A stretch of 64,000 bases of DNA from the NCBI GenBank assembly GCA_947365245.1, contig CANAWG010000006.1:1-64000 (forward strand). The letters run 5' to 3'. The position numbers and the translations under genes were made by a program. The notes beneath the pieces were generated by a model that was given only the letters and a program-made list of their open reading frames with translations, did no database searches and had not been told where the DNA came from. Position 1 is the stretch's first letter. Each line of letters starts with the position of its first letter. This document shows, piece by piece, positions 51,627-62,400 of this stretch. Origin of the DNA: an uncultured Oscillibacter sp. (lineage in GTDB: Bacteria; Bacillota; Clostridia; Oscillospirales; Oscillospiraceae).

Positions 51627-52298
51627 ATGTTCAAAATATTGGTTGTCGAGGATGACAGGGACCTGAATCGGGCGGTGTGCGCGTTCCTCAATCAAAGCGG
51701 CTATGAGGCCTCCGGCTGTCTGAACGCCAGTGACGCCTATGACGCGATGTACCGCGGCACCTTTGATTTGATTGTGTCCGACATCATGATGCCCGGTATT
51801 GACGGCTATGAATTCGCCAGGACCGTGCGGGAGCTGGATGAAAACATTCCCATCCTGTTCATGACGGCGCGGGATGACTTCGCCTCCAAGCAGCGGGGCT
51901 ACCGGGCGGGCATTGACGATTACATGGTAAAGCCTATCGACCTGGAGGAGCTGATTCTGCGGATCGGGGCGCTTTTGCGGCGGGCCGGGATCGCCAGCAG
52001 CCGCAGGCTGGAAGTGGGACGGCTGGTACTGGACGCGGAGGAACGCACCGCCCGTCTGGACGGCGAGGAAATCTCCCTTACCATGCGGGAGTTCAATATT
52101 CTCTACAAGCTGCTGTCCTATCCCAGAAAGGCCTTTACCCGCACACAGCTCATGGATGAATTTTGGGACGCGGACACCTCCACCGCGCCAAGAGCGGTAG
52201 ATGTGTATATGACAAAGCTGCGGGATAAGCTGTCCGCCTGCGACGATTTCGAGATCGTCACGGTGCGGGGACTGGGCTATAAGGCGGTGCTGAAATGA
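51627..52298 (+). CDS. OmpR-family response regulator
   Basis: 223 residues. Receiver with VVEDD, phospho-acceptor in LIVSDIMMPGIDG and switch Lys in DDYMVKPIDLEE; the C-terminal winged helix has MREFNILYKLLSYPRKAFTR and DVYMTKLRDKLSACDDFEIV. It follows a TACAAT -10 without a good -35, hinting at activator dependence. It overlaps the kinase gene by four bases. Confidence 0.94.
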   Translation: MFKILVVEDDRDLNRAVCAFLNQSGYEASGCLNASDAYDAMYRGTFDLIVSDIMMPGIDGYEFARTVRELDENIPILFMTARDDFASKQRGYRAGIDDYMVKPIDLEELILRIGALLRRAGIASSRRLEVGRLVLDAEERTARLDGEEISLTMREFNILYKLLSYPRKAFTRTQLMDEFWDADTSTAPRAVDVYMTKLRDKLSACDDFEIVTVRGLGYKAVLK

Positions 52299-53386
52299 GC
52301 CGGAAGCAAAGCGGGGCGCCGCGCTGGCTGGGTACGCTATGGCAGTATCTTGTGTTTTTCCTGCTGATTGCCTTTGTCGTCACCTGCTGTATGCTGCTGT
52401 TTTTGGAGATCCTGCAGGCCAATATGGAAATGCCGCTGACCCAGGAGATGATCGAAACCGCCGCCAGGCTGACGTTTGGGAATGTGGTGCTGATCAGCTT
52501 TCTCTGCACGGTCATCGACAGCGCGCGGCGGTGGTTCCTGGTGACAAGGCCCGTTCAGCGCATCGCGGACGCCGCCGAAAAAATCATGCGGGGCGATTTT
52601 TCGGTGCGCATCCGGCCGGTTCTCACCATGGGCGGACAGGATGGATTTAACACCATCATTCACGCGTTCAATCGAATGGCCGAGGAGCTCTCCGGCATTG
52701 AGACCCTGCGGACTGATTTTATCTCCAATGTATCCCACGAGCTGAAAACGCCCTTGGCGATCATCCAGAATTACGGGACCATGCTCCAGCAGCCCGGCCT
52801 GGCGGAGGAACAGCGGCGGGAGTACGCAAGGACCATAACAGATGCCTCCCGCCGGCTGGCGGACCTGATTACAAATATCCTGAAACTCAACAAGCTGGAA
52901 AATCAGCAGATTTATCCGGAAAAAGAGGCGTTTGATTTGGGCGAACAGCTTTGCGAGTGTCTTCTGGGGTTTGAGGATATCTGGGAGGAAAAGAACATTG
53001 AGCTGTGCACCGACATTGCGGAAGATGTCATCGTAAAATCAGACCGCTCCCTGTTATCCCTGGTATGGAACAACCTGTTTTCCAACGCCCTCAAATTTAC
53101 CGCGGCGGGGGGCCGCGTCTCTGTCAGCCTGAGGGCGGATGGGGCGCTTGCCGTCGTGCAGATCAGCGACACCGGCTGCGGCATCAGCCCGGACGTGGGG
53201 GCGCACATCTTTGAGAAGTTTTATCAGGGGGACACGTCCCACGCCGCACAGGGAAACGGGCTGGGCCTCGCCCTGGTCAAGCGGGTGATGGACATTGTAG
53301 ACGGCGGTATATCGGTCAGCAGCGAGGTCGGCAGGGGCAGCATTTTTACGGTGACGGTCAGGAGCGCGGAGAATGGAGCTGGCTAA
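52295..53386 (+). CDS. Sensor histidine kinase
   Basis: 363 residues. Two spans (about 15-40 and 58-78) with almost no extracytoplasmic loop, so it probably senses within the membrane, as kinases for membrane-active antimicrobials do. HAMP, then H-box ISNVSHELKTPLAIIQNYGT, N-box VWNNLFSNALKFT, and ATP lid DTGCGISPDVGAHIFEKFYQ with GNGLGLALVK. It is followed by a membrane protein overlapping its end by 14 bases. Confidence 0.93.
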   Translation: MSRKQSGAPRWLGTLWQYLVFFLLIAFVVTCCMLLFLEILQANMEMPLTQEMIETAARLTFGNVVLISFLCTVIDSARRWFLVTRPVQRIADAAEKIMRGDFSVRIRPVLTMGGQDGFNTIIHAFNRMAEELSGIETLRTDFISNVSHELKTPLAIIQNYGTMLQQPGLAEEQRREYARTITDASRRLADLITNILKLNKLENQQIYPEKEAFDLGEQLCECLLGFEDIWEEKNIELCTDIAEDVIVKSDRSLLSLVWNNLFSNALKFTAAGGRVSVSLRADGALAVVQISDTGCGISPDVGAHIFEKFYQGDTSHAAQGNGLGLALVKRVMDIVDGGISVSSEVGRGSIFTVTVRSAENGAG

Positions 53387-54281
53387 GAAAATTCTGAAAC
53401 GGGTATTTTTCCCGCCGCTCCCTCTCACTGTCTTCATCGCTGTACCGGCCTTTGCCGCGGTGTTTTATGTGCTGGCAAAGGAAATTGGCGGTCCGCCGGC
53501 CTATTTGTCTTATCTCGCCTCCGCCTATGCGCTGACGATATTGGTGCTGGGGCTTCCGGGCGCTGTTCGCTCCGCCCGCCGCTGGACGGATTGTCACCCT
53601 TTGGCAAAAAAAATACGGAGCATCCCCCTGAGCCGCCGCTATGTCGAGGATATAACCTTCCGTACAGAGGTATCTTTGGGCGTCGGATTTGCCGTCAATC
53701 TGCTGTATATCGCAATGAAACTGGTATCCGGCATCTATTACCGCTCAGCCTGGTTGATTGCCCTTGCGGTGTATTATACGCTGCTTGCCGTTATGCGCTT
53801 TCTGCTGCTCTGCCGCAAAAGATGGCCGGAGGGCAGAGCCCGTCAGGAATTGGAGCTGCGCCGGTATCGCCTTTGCGGCTGTGTACTGCTGCTGATGAAC
53901 CTGGCCCTCAGCGGAATTGTCGTTTTCATGGTGCGGTACGACAGGGGCTATCAATATCCGGGAACGCTGATTTACGCCATGGCGGCGTACTCCTTTTATG
54001 CCGTTATCAGCGCCGCAGTCAACGTAATCAAATTTCGCAGGTACGAAAGTCCCATACTCTCAGCGGCAAAGGCGATCAGCCTTGTGGCGGCATTGGTCTC
54101 AATCCTCTCCCTGGAAACCGCCATGCTGGCGCAGTTTGGGAGCGGGGACGACCCGCTGTTCCGAAAAGCCATGACGGGGGCCACGGGAGGCGGCGTCTGC
54201 GTCATGGTATTGGGAACGGCACTGTTTATGATTGTGAAGGCGTCCAGGCAGCTCAGGCAAAGCACTACCCAGAACACTTGA
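53373..54281 (+). CDS. Multi-span membrane protein linked to the two-component system
   Basis: 302 residues with about eight hydrophobic segments, no family recognised. Its start ATG 53373 lies within the kinase gene, so translation is coupled. Position suggests a target or sensory partner of the two-component system. A conserved-looking charged segment (VRSARRWTDCHPLAKKIRSI) lies in a cytoplasmic loop. Confidence 0.8.
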   Translation: MELAKKILKRVFFPPLPLTVFIAVPAFAAVFYVLAKEIGGPPAYLSYLASAYALTILVLGLPGAVRSARRWTDCHPLAKKIRSIPLSRRYVEDITFRTEVSLGVGFAVNLLYIAMKLVSGIYYRSAWLIALAVYYTLLAVMRFLLLCRKRWPEGRARQELELRRYRLCGCVLLLMNLALSGIVVFMVRYDRGYQYPGTLIYAMAAYSFYAVISAAVNVIKFRRYESPILSAAKAISLVAALVSILSLETAMLAQFGSGDDPLFRKAMTGATGGGVCVMVLGTALFMIVKASRQLRQSTTQNT

Positions 54282-54295
54282 AAGGACAAAACAGG

Positions 54296-54676
54296 ATGGA
54301 AGAAAAACGGGAAACCTTTATCTACACCTACTCCGCCGCCCAGCAGGAGGAGATTAAACGCATCCGGGAAAAATACGCCCCTCCGACCCGGGAGGAGGAT
54401 AAAATGGAGCGGCTGCGGAAGCTGGACAAGGATGTGACAAAGCCCGGTTTGATCGCGGCCCTGGTTGTTGGCATCGTCAGCACATTGGTCATGGGGTTTG
54501 GAATGTGCTGTACGATGGTATGGGGCGAGGGCCTTTTTGTTCCCGGCATTGTGATCGGCGTGATCGGCATCTTTGGCGTATGCGCCGCCTGTCCGCTGTA
54601 TATCCGTGTGACAAGACGGCAGCGGGAGAAGCTGGCTCCCGAAATTATGCGATTAACGGATGAGCTGATGAAATAA
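54296..54676 (+). CDS. Two-span membrane protein with cytoplasmic helical N-terminus
   Basis: 126 residues from ATG 54296; the ORF-track start at 53591 is false. A charged helical N-terminus (AAQQEEIKRIREKYAPPTRE) precedes two spans with GFGMCCTMVW and VPGIVIGVIGIFG, clearly paralogous to the second half of the protein at 50667. Site AAAGGACAAAACAGG. Family not recognised. Confidence 0.8.
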   Translation: MEEKRETFIYTYSAAQQEEIKRIREKYAPPTREEDKMERLRKLDKDVTKPGLIAALVVGIVSTLVMGFGMCCTMVWGEGLFVPGIVIGVIGIFGVCAACPLYIRVTRRQREKLAPEIMRLTDELMK

Positions 54677-54688
54677 GTCTCTGTGCGC

Positions 54689-54723
54689 AAACCGGACATT
54701 TCCCGCTTGGGGGTGTCCGGTTT
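54689..54723 (+). terminator. Terminator after the second two-component operon
   Basis: AAACCGGACA pairs with TGTCCGGTTT over a 15-base loop, followed by CATCG. Confidence 0.75.
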
Positions 54724-54819
54724 CATCGTCTCCAATGGCCAAGGCCTTTTCTTACCGGGAGCCTGCCTCACGATCATCACAGCCGGCCCGCATTTTTGCA
54801 GCGGCCTCCACGTGAAATC

Positions 54820-54873
54820 CTCACAAAATCCTGCTTTTTTTCTCACACTTTTCTCACAAATGAACAGTAGAGT
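54820..54873 (+). promoter_or_regulatory. Promoter with three phased CTCACA boxes
   Basis: CTCACA at 54820, 54842 and 54853 (22 and 11 bases apart), then TAGAGT 15 bases after the start of the last box. This is the same element, in the same orientation to its gene, as before the flavodoxin lipoprotein at 46642. Confidence 0.82.
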
Positions 54874-54939
54874 GTGACCTGCGAAATTCAAAAGGGCGCA
54901 TGAAAACTCCATAATCAAGCAGAAAGGATTTTGATTTTG

Positions 54940-55905
54940 ATGATGAAACGGAAATTCTATGCCCTGCTCCTGGCAGGAGCGATGATGCTGTCCCTGGCCG
55001 CCTGCGGGTCGAATTCTGCAAGTCCGTCCAGCAGCGAAACGGACGACGGCGCCGGTATTTCCCAGGCCCCCGTCACAGCACCGGACACAGCCCCCGCACA
55101 GACCGGCACAGCTGTCACGGCCGGCGGCCGGACCATCAGGCTGACCCTGGAGGGGGATGCGGGAACCCGGGAGATCACCGCCGCGTTGATGGATACTCCC
55201 GCCGCAGCGGAGTTCGCCGGACATTTCCCCTTCACCGTGGAGATGCACGAACACCTGGACCGGCAGAAAGAGGTCTATCTGGACTTCTCCCTCAGCGAGG
55301 AGAGCCAGACCAACAGCGTCCATGAGTATGAGATCGGCGATATTGTCTACTGGCATCCCGGTCCCACGATGGGCATCTTTCACGCCCACGATGGCCGCTC
55401 CATCAGCGCCGGCGTGGAAGTTCTGGCCAAGCTGGACGAGGGGGGCGTTGAGGCGATTGCCTCCTACGCCGACCTTGTGAGCGTGACCTTCGAGATGGCG
55501 GAAAGCGGAAACAGCGTCCCCGCCGGAGCGCAGCTGGAGATCGCTCTGTCCGGCGCGGAGGGTGACCACACAATCACCGCCGCTCTGCTGGATACCCCCG
55601 CCGCCGCGGAATTTGCCGCTCACCTTCCGCTGTCCTTTCACATGACGGACTACGCCAATCGGGAAAAACACGCCCACATGGACTTCTCCATTGACGATTC
55701 CCTGCTGGAGAACATCACAGTGGACTATGCAATTGGGGACATTATCTACTATCCCCCCGGCCCCACCTACGCCATATATTACGACCACGACGGCCGCACC
55801 ATCGCCGCAGGGATGGAGGTTATCGCCCGGATGGATCAGGCGGGGATTGATGCGCTGGGATCTTATGCCAACGATGTGGATGTAACGGTCTCCCTCGTCA
55901 GCTGA
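54940..55905 (+). CDS. Lipoprotein with two cyclophilin-like domains
   Basis: 321 residues from ATG 54940. Lipobox SLAAC (Cys22), then two similar halves of about 125 residues, each with a cyclophilin-like core: EYEIGDIVYWHPGPTMGIFH with HDGRSI in the first, DYAIGDIIYYPPGPTYAIYY with HDGRTI in the second. This bacterial cyclophilin-like fold often neighbours flavodoxins and alcohol dehydrogenases; I know of no defined activity. The promoter with regulator boxes makes it a partner of the flavodoxin operon. A remnant with this fold lies beside the flavodoxin at 13170. Confidence 0.87.
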   Translation: MMKRKFYALLLAGAMMLSLAACGSNSASPSSSETDDGAGISQAPVTAPDTAPAQTGTAVTAGGRTIRLTLEGDAGTREITAALMDTPAAAEFAGHFPFTVEMHEHLDRQKEVYLDFSLSEESQTNSVHEYEIGDIVYWHPGPTMGIFHAHDGRSISAGVEVLAKLDEGGVEAIASYADLVSVTFEMAESGNSVPAGAQLEIALSGAEGDHTITAALLDTPAAAEFAAHLPLSFHMTDYANREKHAHMDFSIDDSLLENITVDYAIGDIIYYPPGPTYAIYYDHDGRTIAAGMEVIARMDQAGIDALGSYANDVDVTVSLVS

Positions 55906-56305
55906 GCGGATCGATGTACCCATCGTTTTCCGAGAAATTCCTCAATATTCATCAGTTTGCCTCTGCGGAGCAGTCCAGATAAGCAGCAGGTTCTGTCTTG
56001 AAACGCTCCGCGGAATCAAAGCTCTGCGGGCAGAACAGCTCTGATTTGAGAAGCTCTCAATTACAACGTTATCCGGACAATGGCCTCTCCGGATCATACT
56101 CTGCCGGATTTTCGGCGTCGACGGTTATTTGCGGCGGGCCGCGCCGTCCACGGCGCGGATGCCCTTTCCGCGCTGCGGAACCGGCCGCAGGTCCCGCCGG
56201 AACCGCCTCGTCCTTTGAGTCGGACTTCCCTGGGCAGGAGCTCTTATCCAAAGTCGAATTCGCTTTGGCCGAACTCAAATAACGGAAATCGGATAGAGGG
56301 CGGAG
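55906..56305. other. Gene-free stretch before the surface-protein genes
   Basis: Short ORFs on both strands (55998, 56069, 56080) lack recognisable content or good starts. No repeat or RNA gene was recognised. Confidence 0.5.
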
Positions 56306-56354
56306 AAAGCGAAAACTCCGGCGGGAAATTTGATCCCGCCGGAGTTTTCGCTTT
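56306..56354. terminator. Perfect 21-pair terminator hairpin
   Basis: AAAGCGAAAACTCCGGCGGGA and its exact complement flank a seven-base loop. It lies downstream of the large minus-strand surface protein and works in either direction. Confidence 0.8.
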
Positions 56355-56477
56355 GCAGCGCCGGAATAGCGAATACGATATATCCGTGCTTTTTGACGGT
56401 ATCCGGATCTGCTCAATCCATCATCATCCGCCGGAGCTCCCCTCCCTGTTCAGCGCTTTCGCTCCGGTCTGCCGGAG

Positions 56478-59400
56478 TTACAGTCCGAACAGTTCCGCGT
56501 AACGCATGATGATGACGGCCACCTGCGCGCGGGTCGCGCTGCCCTGAGGCTCCAGCGTTGTGGGTGTGACGCCCTTGATCAGGCCGGCGCCAACGGCCCA
56601 GGACATGGCGTCGACCGCGTAGCCGCTGACGCGGTTCGCGTCGGCGTAGCCCCGCAGGTCCGCGCCTGTACCGCGCAGCTTGCCCGCAAGGACGGCGTAG
56701 CGGTAGATGATGGTTATCAGCTGCTCACGGGTGATGTTGTTGTCCAGGCCGGTCCCATCGGACAGGCCGTTGGCCACAGCCCAGGCGGCGCCTTTCTCGT
56801 GCCATGTGGCTCCGCCCACGGTATCCACGTCCGCGTAGCGGGCCAGCACCGTGACCAGCATTCCGCGGGTCATCTTGGCGTTGGGAGAGAACGCGTTGAC
56901 TCCGGTGCCGTAGAACAGCCCGCGGGCGGACACGAAATTCACCGCGTCGGCGGCCCAATGGCCCCTGGTGTCCGCAAAGGACATGCTGTTGTCCAGAATT
57001 TTAATGGTATCGCCGCTGTTCACCCGGATGGCGATGCCGTCCCGGGTGGGGATCGTATTCCGAATGATCCGCTCTGTGCCGTCGGATTCCATCAGGACCG
57101 CCACAATCCCGGCGCTCTTGCCGGCCAGGGGAATGTCCACCTTCACCCCTTTGACGCCGGAGGCGTTTATGGTCACAGTGGGCGCCCTGCCAATGTTCTG
57201 GGACGCGTAGACGCCCTGAATGGGCAGGGTCACCGCACCGCCTCCGTTCGCCGCCTTGCCGGCCACAGAGGCGGGCAGCCGGACGGTGGCCGTCGTCTGG
57301 CCGGAGGGGGCTATGACCGTGACGCCGCTGCTGCCATCCTTATTCTGCACGGTAGTGACCACGGTGCCGTCCTTTTTGGTCTCAACCGTGACCTTGCCGC
57401 CGTCCTGGGTGACGGTGGTGGTGCGGTCGACAGTGGGGTTATTGTCGAAGCCGCCGCCGCCTCCGCCGCCGCTGTTTCCGCCTCCATTGCTTCCGCCGCT
57501 GCCGCCGGACGCCTTGGGTATGCCGGCGGCCGTGCCCGGCTCGCTGTAGTCCATTTTGTTGAAGGCCTCCACGCTGACGTCGTATTGCGTGCTGTTGGTC
57601 AGGCCCTCCAGGGTATACGAAACCACGTTTGCGGCCAGGGTAACATCCAGAATGGTAATCGGCGTATCGCCCGTTGTGACCGTAAGCTTGTAGCCGGTAA
57701 TCGGCGCGCCGCCGTCGTCGGGAGCGGTCCAGCTGACAGTGAGCCTCCCGTCGCCCGCCGTGACCGAGACGCCGGGCTTGCCGGGCGCGACGGCCGGGAT
57801 CGCCGTGCCCTCGGAAACCAGCTCGCCGGTGCAGCCGTCCGCTGTCACTTTCACGCTGATGGTCCTGCCCCGGTCCGCGGCGGCGACCGTGTACTCGGCG
57901 CCGGCCGCGCCGGAGATGGGCCGGCCGTCCCGCAGCCAGGCGTAGGCAAACGTTTTGCCCTCCTCGAGCGCCGGGCCGCCGGTGACGCTGGCGGTCAGCC
58001 TGCTGCCGACAGAATCTCCCGTGCCGGCAATCGATACCTTGCCAGCAAGCGGAATCCTGCCCACCTCGATCTTGGCGGACTCAATGCTCCCGGCGTAGTT
58101 ATCGTTGGGCGTAAACACGGCGATAATCTCCCTGTCGCCCTCCGCGACGGTGTAGACAGCGCTATTGGCGTCTGTTCTGACCGTTCCGTTGACCTTCCAC
58201 GACCAGGCGCCGCCGATCTTCGCGGCGTCGGGGGTCACGCGGACAGCGGCGGTCAGCGTGGTGTTGGCCGCGATCCTGCCGTCCGCATCGGTATTGGTCG
58301 CCGTGATGGTCACGGCTCCGGCAACCGGGAACTTCGCCACGGTCACACCGTTGCTGACCCCGGATTCATCGCTGTAGTTGCCGTCCGCCTTGGCCCTTGC
58401 CGCAGCGGTAATGACCTTGTTGGAGTCCTCGGGCTCGACCTCGTAGCTGGCGGCCGTGCAGCCGGCGGCCTCGGCGCCGCCCACCGTCCAGGTCCACTCC
58501 AGCTCAGCGGCGTCCACGTCGGCCAGAGAGGCACTGAGCACCTGGCCGACGGCGGCGCTGCCGCTGACAACCGGCAGCTGAGCTTCGGTCAACGCCAGCT
58601 TCCCGATCACAAATCCCACAGTTTTTGTGCCGGTGTAATTGCCCACACCTGTGAAAGTAACCTTGGCAGTCCCGGCGTTGGTGTTATCGCTGTACTCCAC
58701 CGTGTAATCCGTGTTCTTTCCCAGCACCGTCGCGCCGTCCTTTACGGCATACTCCGGCGTCTGGGGCCGCTTGTTGTAAATCAGGCGCATGTTCTCCGGC
58801 GGAGTGAAAGCAAAGCCGTCCATGCTTTTGGCCTTAATCTCAAACCCCTTCAACGCAGACGCGCCAGAGTGGGTCCGGCTGTTGAGAACGGCCTGCACCT
58901 GATAAGCCCCCACGTCCGTGGGCTGCTGATCCAGCCTGGTGGTTCCATCGGCTTTGTAGTAGACGTAATCCCACTGAAATGTGCCGGTCTCATCAACGCC
59001 CCCGCCGTCTTTCTCCGTCTGCTTCGGCGTGCCGAGTTCCAGCTTCTCTCCATAGGTAATCGGACTGGCAGGACCGCTCCACGTCACATCCACCGGAATC
59101 TTAGGCGTGATGGTCAATTCAAACGTCGGAGGCGCGCCTTTGACCGTGGCCCAGGCGAGGGGGGTATAGGCGGGGGTCAGATTGACCTTCACTTCCCTGT
59201 TGGCGCTGGCGGCGCTTTCGGCCTTACTCTTGAGGGCGGCCAGCGTAAGAGCCCTGCCGTCCATCCTCCAGCCGGTGATGCCGCAGCCGGTCTGCCGGTC
59301 TGTCTCTTTGAATTTGTCCTTGGGATCCTGCTCTTCGACCTCCTCCGCGGGTTCGTTTTGGAAAACCAGCTCTGACGGCAGGCCCAGGGCGGTTTTCCAG

Positions 59401-62400
59401 TTTTGCTCCGTCAGGGCCCTGATATCCTCCGCCTTCACGGTTTTCCCGCTGCCGCCGGCGAGCTGAAACGGCTTGGAATTGACGGGGATCACCCGGACAT
59501 ACGCCCTGGGGCTTTCTCCGTTTGCCGGACTGAGAGCGGCTGTGTAGGAGTACCATACGTTCTCCTCGTAGCCCTTGGGCTCGAAAACCGCGTTGTTGTC
59601 CGCGCGCCAGGCGGCCGTGTAGGTCTTTCCGCCAACCGTATAGCTTCCCTTTCTCGTTTTTACAAGATTTAACAGCGATTCTCCCCTCTGATTATGCTGG
59701 CTGTTGGCGAAAATGGTTATGAAATATCCATTTTTCAAGTAGTGCTCATCCGTATCGTCATCGCCGCCCCCCGGTTCGTTGATCCTGAACTCGGGGACAG
59801 AAACTCTCACCTGATACTTCGTGCCGTTGTCGGCGGTAAACCAGACATCGACGGACCAATCCGTATACGTGTCGGGCCCTGTCAGCTCCTGATCGGGGTT
59901 CACCAGGGCGAACTCGCCCGCGGCCGGGACGTTGTTTACGGTGGCCGTGCAGCCGCTGAGGTCGACGATGCGGGACAGGACTGTGCCGGATGGGAATACG
60001 GCTTTATCGCCCTTGAGCTGCGCGCCGGTGACCACGACATGATCGTTGTAGACGGTCACGCTGACGTTCACCGTCTCATAGTTGTCGGACGTAAGAACAA
60101 GGGTGAACGTCTGCGTACTGCCGTTGGGCGCGTCATTTTTTGACTTCAGCGTAAATTCCGCCGCGCCGGCCGGGGCGGTGCATGATTCAATCAGACCGCC
60201 GCCGGGGTCCATGGCGGGCGCCGTCTTGATCTTCGCGCCCTTGGCCATGTTGCTGTTAATAAACGTCTCATCTATCTTGATCGTTTTTGTCTCGCCGTTG
60301 GGCACGGAGATGTACGCCTCGTCGGCGGCGCTGGCGGCCTTGGCGATGGTGAACGCGGCTTTGACCTGTGCTTCACCGGTATACTCCTGATCCGTACTGG
60401 TGAACGTCACCAGCAAAGTATAGTCTTTATACTCGCCGGAATTAAAAATTGTCTCCGCTTCCTTCAGGGCAAACGTACCCGGAATCTCCACGCCGCCCAC
60501 CGCGGCGGAACCGCCCTCCAACACAAGAATGTTCTTCAAGGGAGTGCCGTATGGGGGCGGAGCGCCAACTCCTCCGCCTCTCACGCTCGCTTTTGGCGGG
60601 GTAATAACCAGCTCTCCCACCTGGATCGTGACAAAAACGGTGACGTCCAGATCGTAGTTGTCGGAGGTCAGCGGAAGCAAAAACTGATCCGATGCGTTTT
60701 CCAACGTCGGCCTCGCGGTCACAGTGAAGCTGGAGTCGCCAGCCGCACCTGTGACTGTAACAAGCCCCTTGCCTCTGGTCAGTTCGAGCTTTTCCCTGAG
60801 CTTGGGGCCTGAATATATTTGAGTATTAACCAAGCTGTACAGGCTGAACCATTCCCTCTCGTTGGAAACCACGGTCATCCCGGCCTCGGCGGCGGCTTTG
60901 GCCTTGTTGATAATCAGGCGGCCGGCCTCGATATTATCCGCGTAGGCGAAATTCTCCCCCTCCTCGAAAGAGACATACACCACATACTCGCCCGCGTTCA
61001 CGGGCACTTTCGTGTCGGCGTACCCGGCGTAGCTGCCGTACCACTTGCCGTAGGTGACCGTGTACGCGCCCAGGCCCTCGCTTCTTGGCGTAACGGCGGC
61101 CGCGTGGGGCTGCCCGTCATAGGTGTGGCTTGGGATATCCACAGTGAAATCGGTGCCCAGCGCGGGTGCGGATTTGCCGCTGGTAATTTCGGCCCTCGTA
61201 AACTCATAAGTGGGATCGATCGTGTAGTTGTTCACGTCGTAGCCGAACAGCGTAATGTTGGACAGGGTCACGGTCTTGTTCCTGCCGACCTCGGGGTCAG
61301 TATATGGACCCACGGTCACTTTATCGTTGTCAACGAAGATGTTGTCATTTCCTGTTCTGTCCGTCATATCCAGTTTGCCCGACTTCGTACCGGGGCTGGT
61401 CGTGCCGTCATACTGTTTCGTCACTGAAAAATTTGTGTCATTGACGCCCACTTTTTTGGGGGTAATATTGGCGTAGGCCCATCTCTGGCTGTTTGAGACG
61501 TCAATTTTGTAGTTGGGGGCGTCCTTGCCGGTCAGACTATAGGTGCCGTATTGGATTGTAACATACTTATGTTCGCCGACATTTTTGTCATCAAATTTGG
61601 CATCGACGGAAACCTCCAGCGTGTCCCCGTCCTCCTTGTCGTTGATGACGGCGCTTTTCATTTCGGCGGACAGGTAGCCGTCGTATACCTTGTCCTTGAT
61701 GGTGATGTCAGAGATGGTGACGGGTTTGGGGTTGATGGTGAACGACGTGGTGGAGGTGCTTTTCCCGCTGTAGGTGTCGTGAATCAGCGTGGCGATTACC
61801 TTATATTCGCCCGCCTGGGTGGGCGGGGTTTCGCTGTCGTACGATGAGCCGCCGTAATAGGCGTTGATATGGTATCTGCCTGTATACCGGTACTCGAACC
61901 GGGCGTCCGTCAACAGCACACCGTTGACCGTCGCCGCCGCTGTCGGTTCCCCCAGCACACTGCCATAAGTGATATCAGCGGGCGGCGTGACCGTGATTTC
62001 CGCCGGACTGCCCTCGCCGACGGTCAGGGTAAACTGAGGCTTTTCCTCCAGCGTGGCCCAGACGGGGACGGCGTTTTCGCCGCCTGTGGCGTAGACGGGG
62101 GTCAGTTTGAGGTCCTGATATCCGCTGCTGCCGGCGGCGGCCCTGAGAGTCTCGACAGTGAGGTCCTCGCCGCCTATTTTCCAGCCGGTGATCCTGTACT
62201 GACCGTCCTCCTGGTGAAACTCCCCGGCAACCTTGTCCGGATCAAATCCCCCCTGCCCTTCGCGATAAGGGGCATAGGTGACGTCGACCGTCTCGGGCAG
62301 ACCCAAGTCGTCGATTTGAAAAGTATCCTTTCGGATGATCTCCCTGTCCACGGTCTTGTAGGTTGTTTCGAAAGTCTGGGCGGCCATGACGGCGACTACC

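Noticed and set aside
57430-57520. Gly-rich linker as a repeat or CRISPR-like array
   Set aside because: It is a coding Gly/Ser linker before the SLH part of the surface protein; no regular repeat-spacer pattern exists anywhere in the window.
56799-59375. 858-residue plus-strand ORF inside the large surface-protein gene
   Set aside because: Composition is a shadow of the opposite strand; the minus-strand frame has a signal peptide, Fn3 and SLH repeats.
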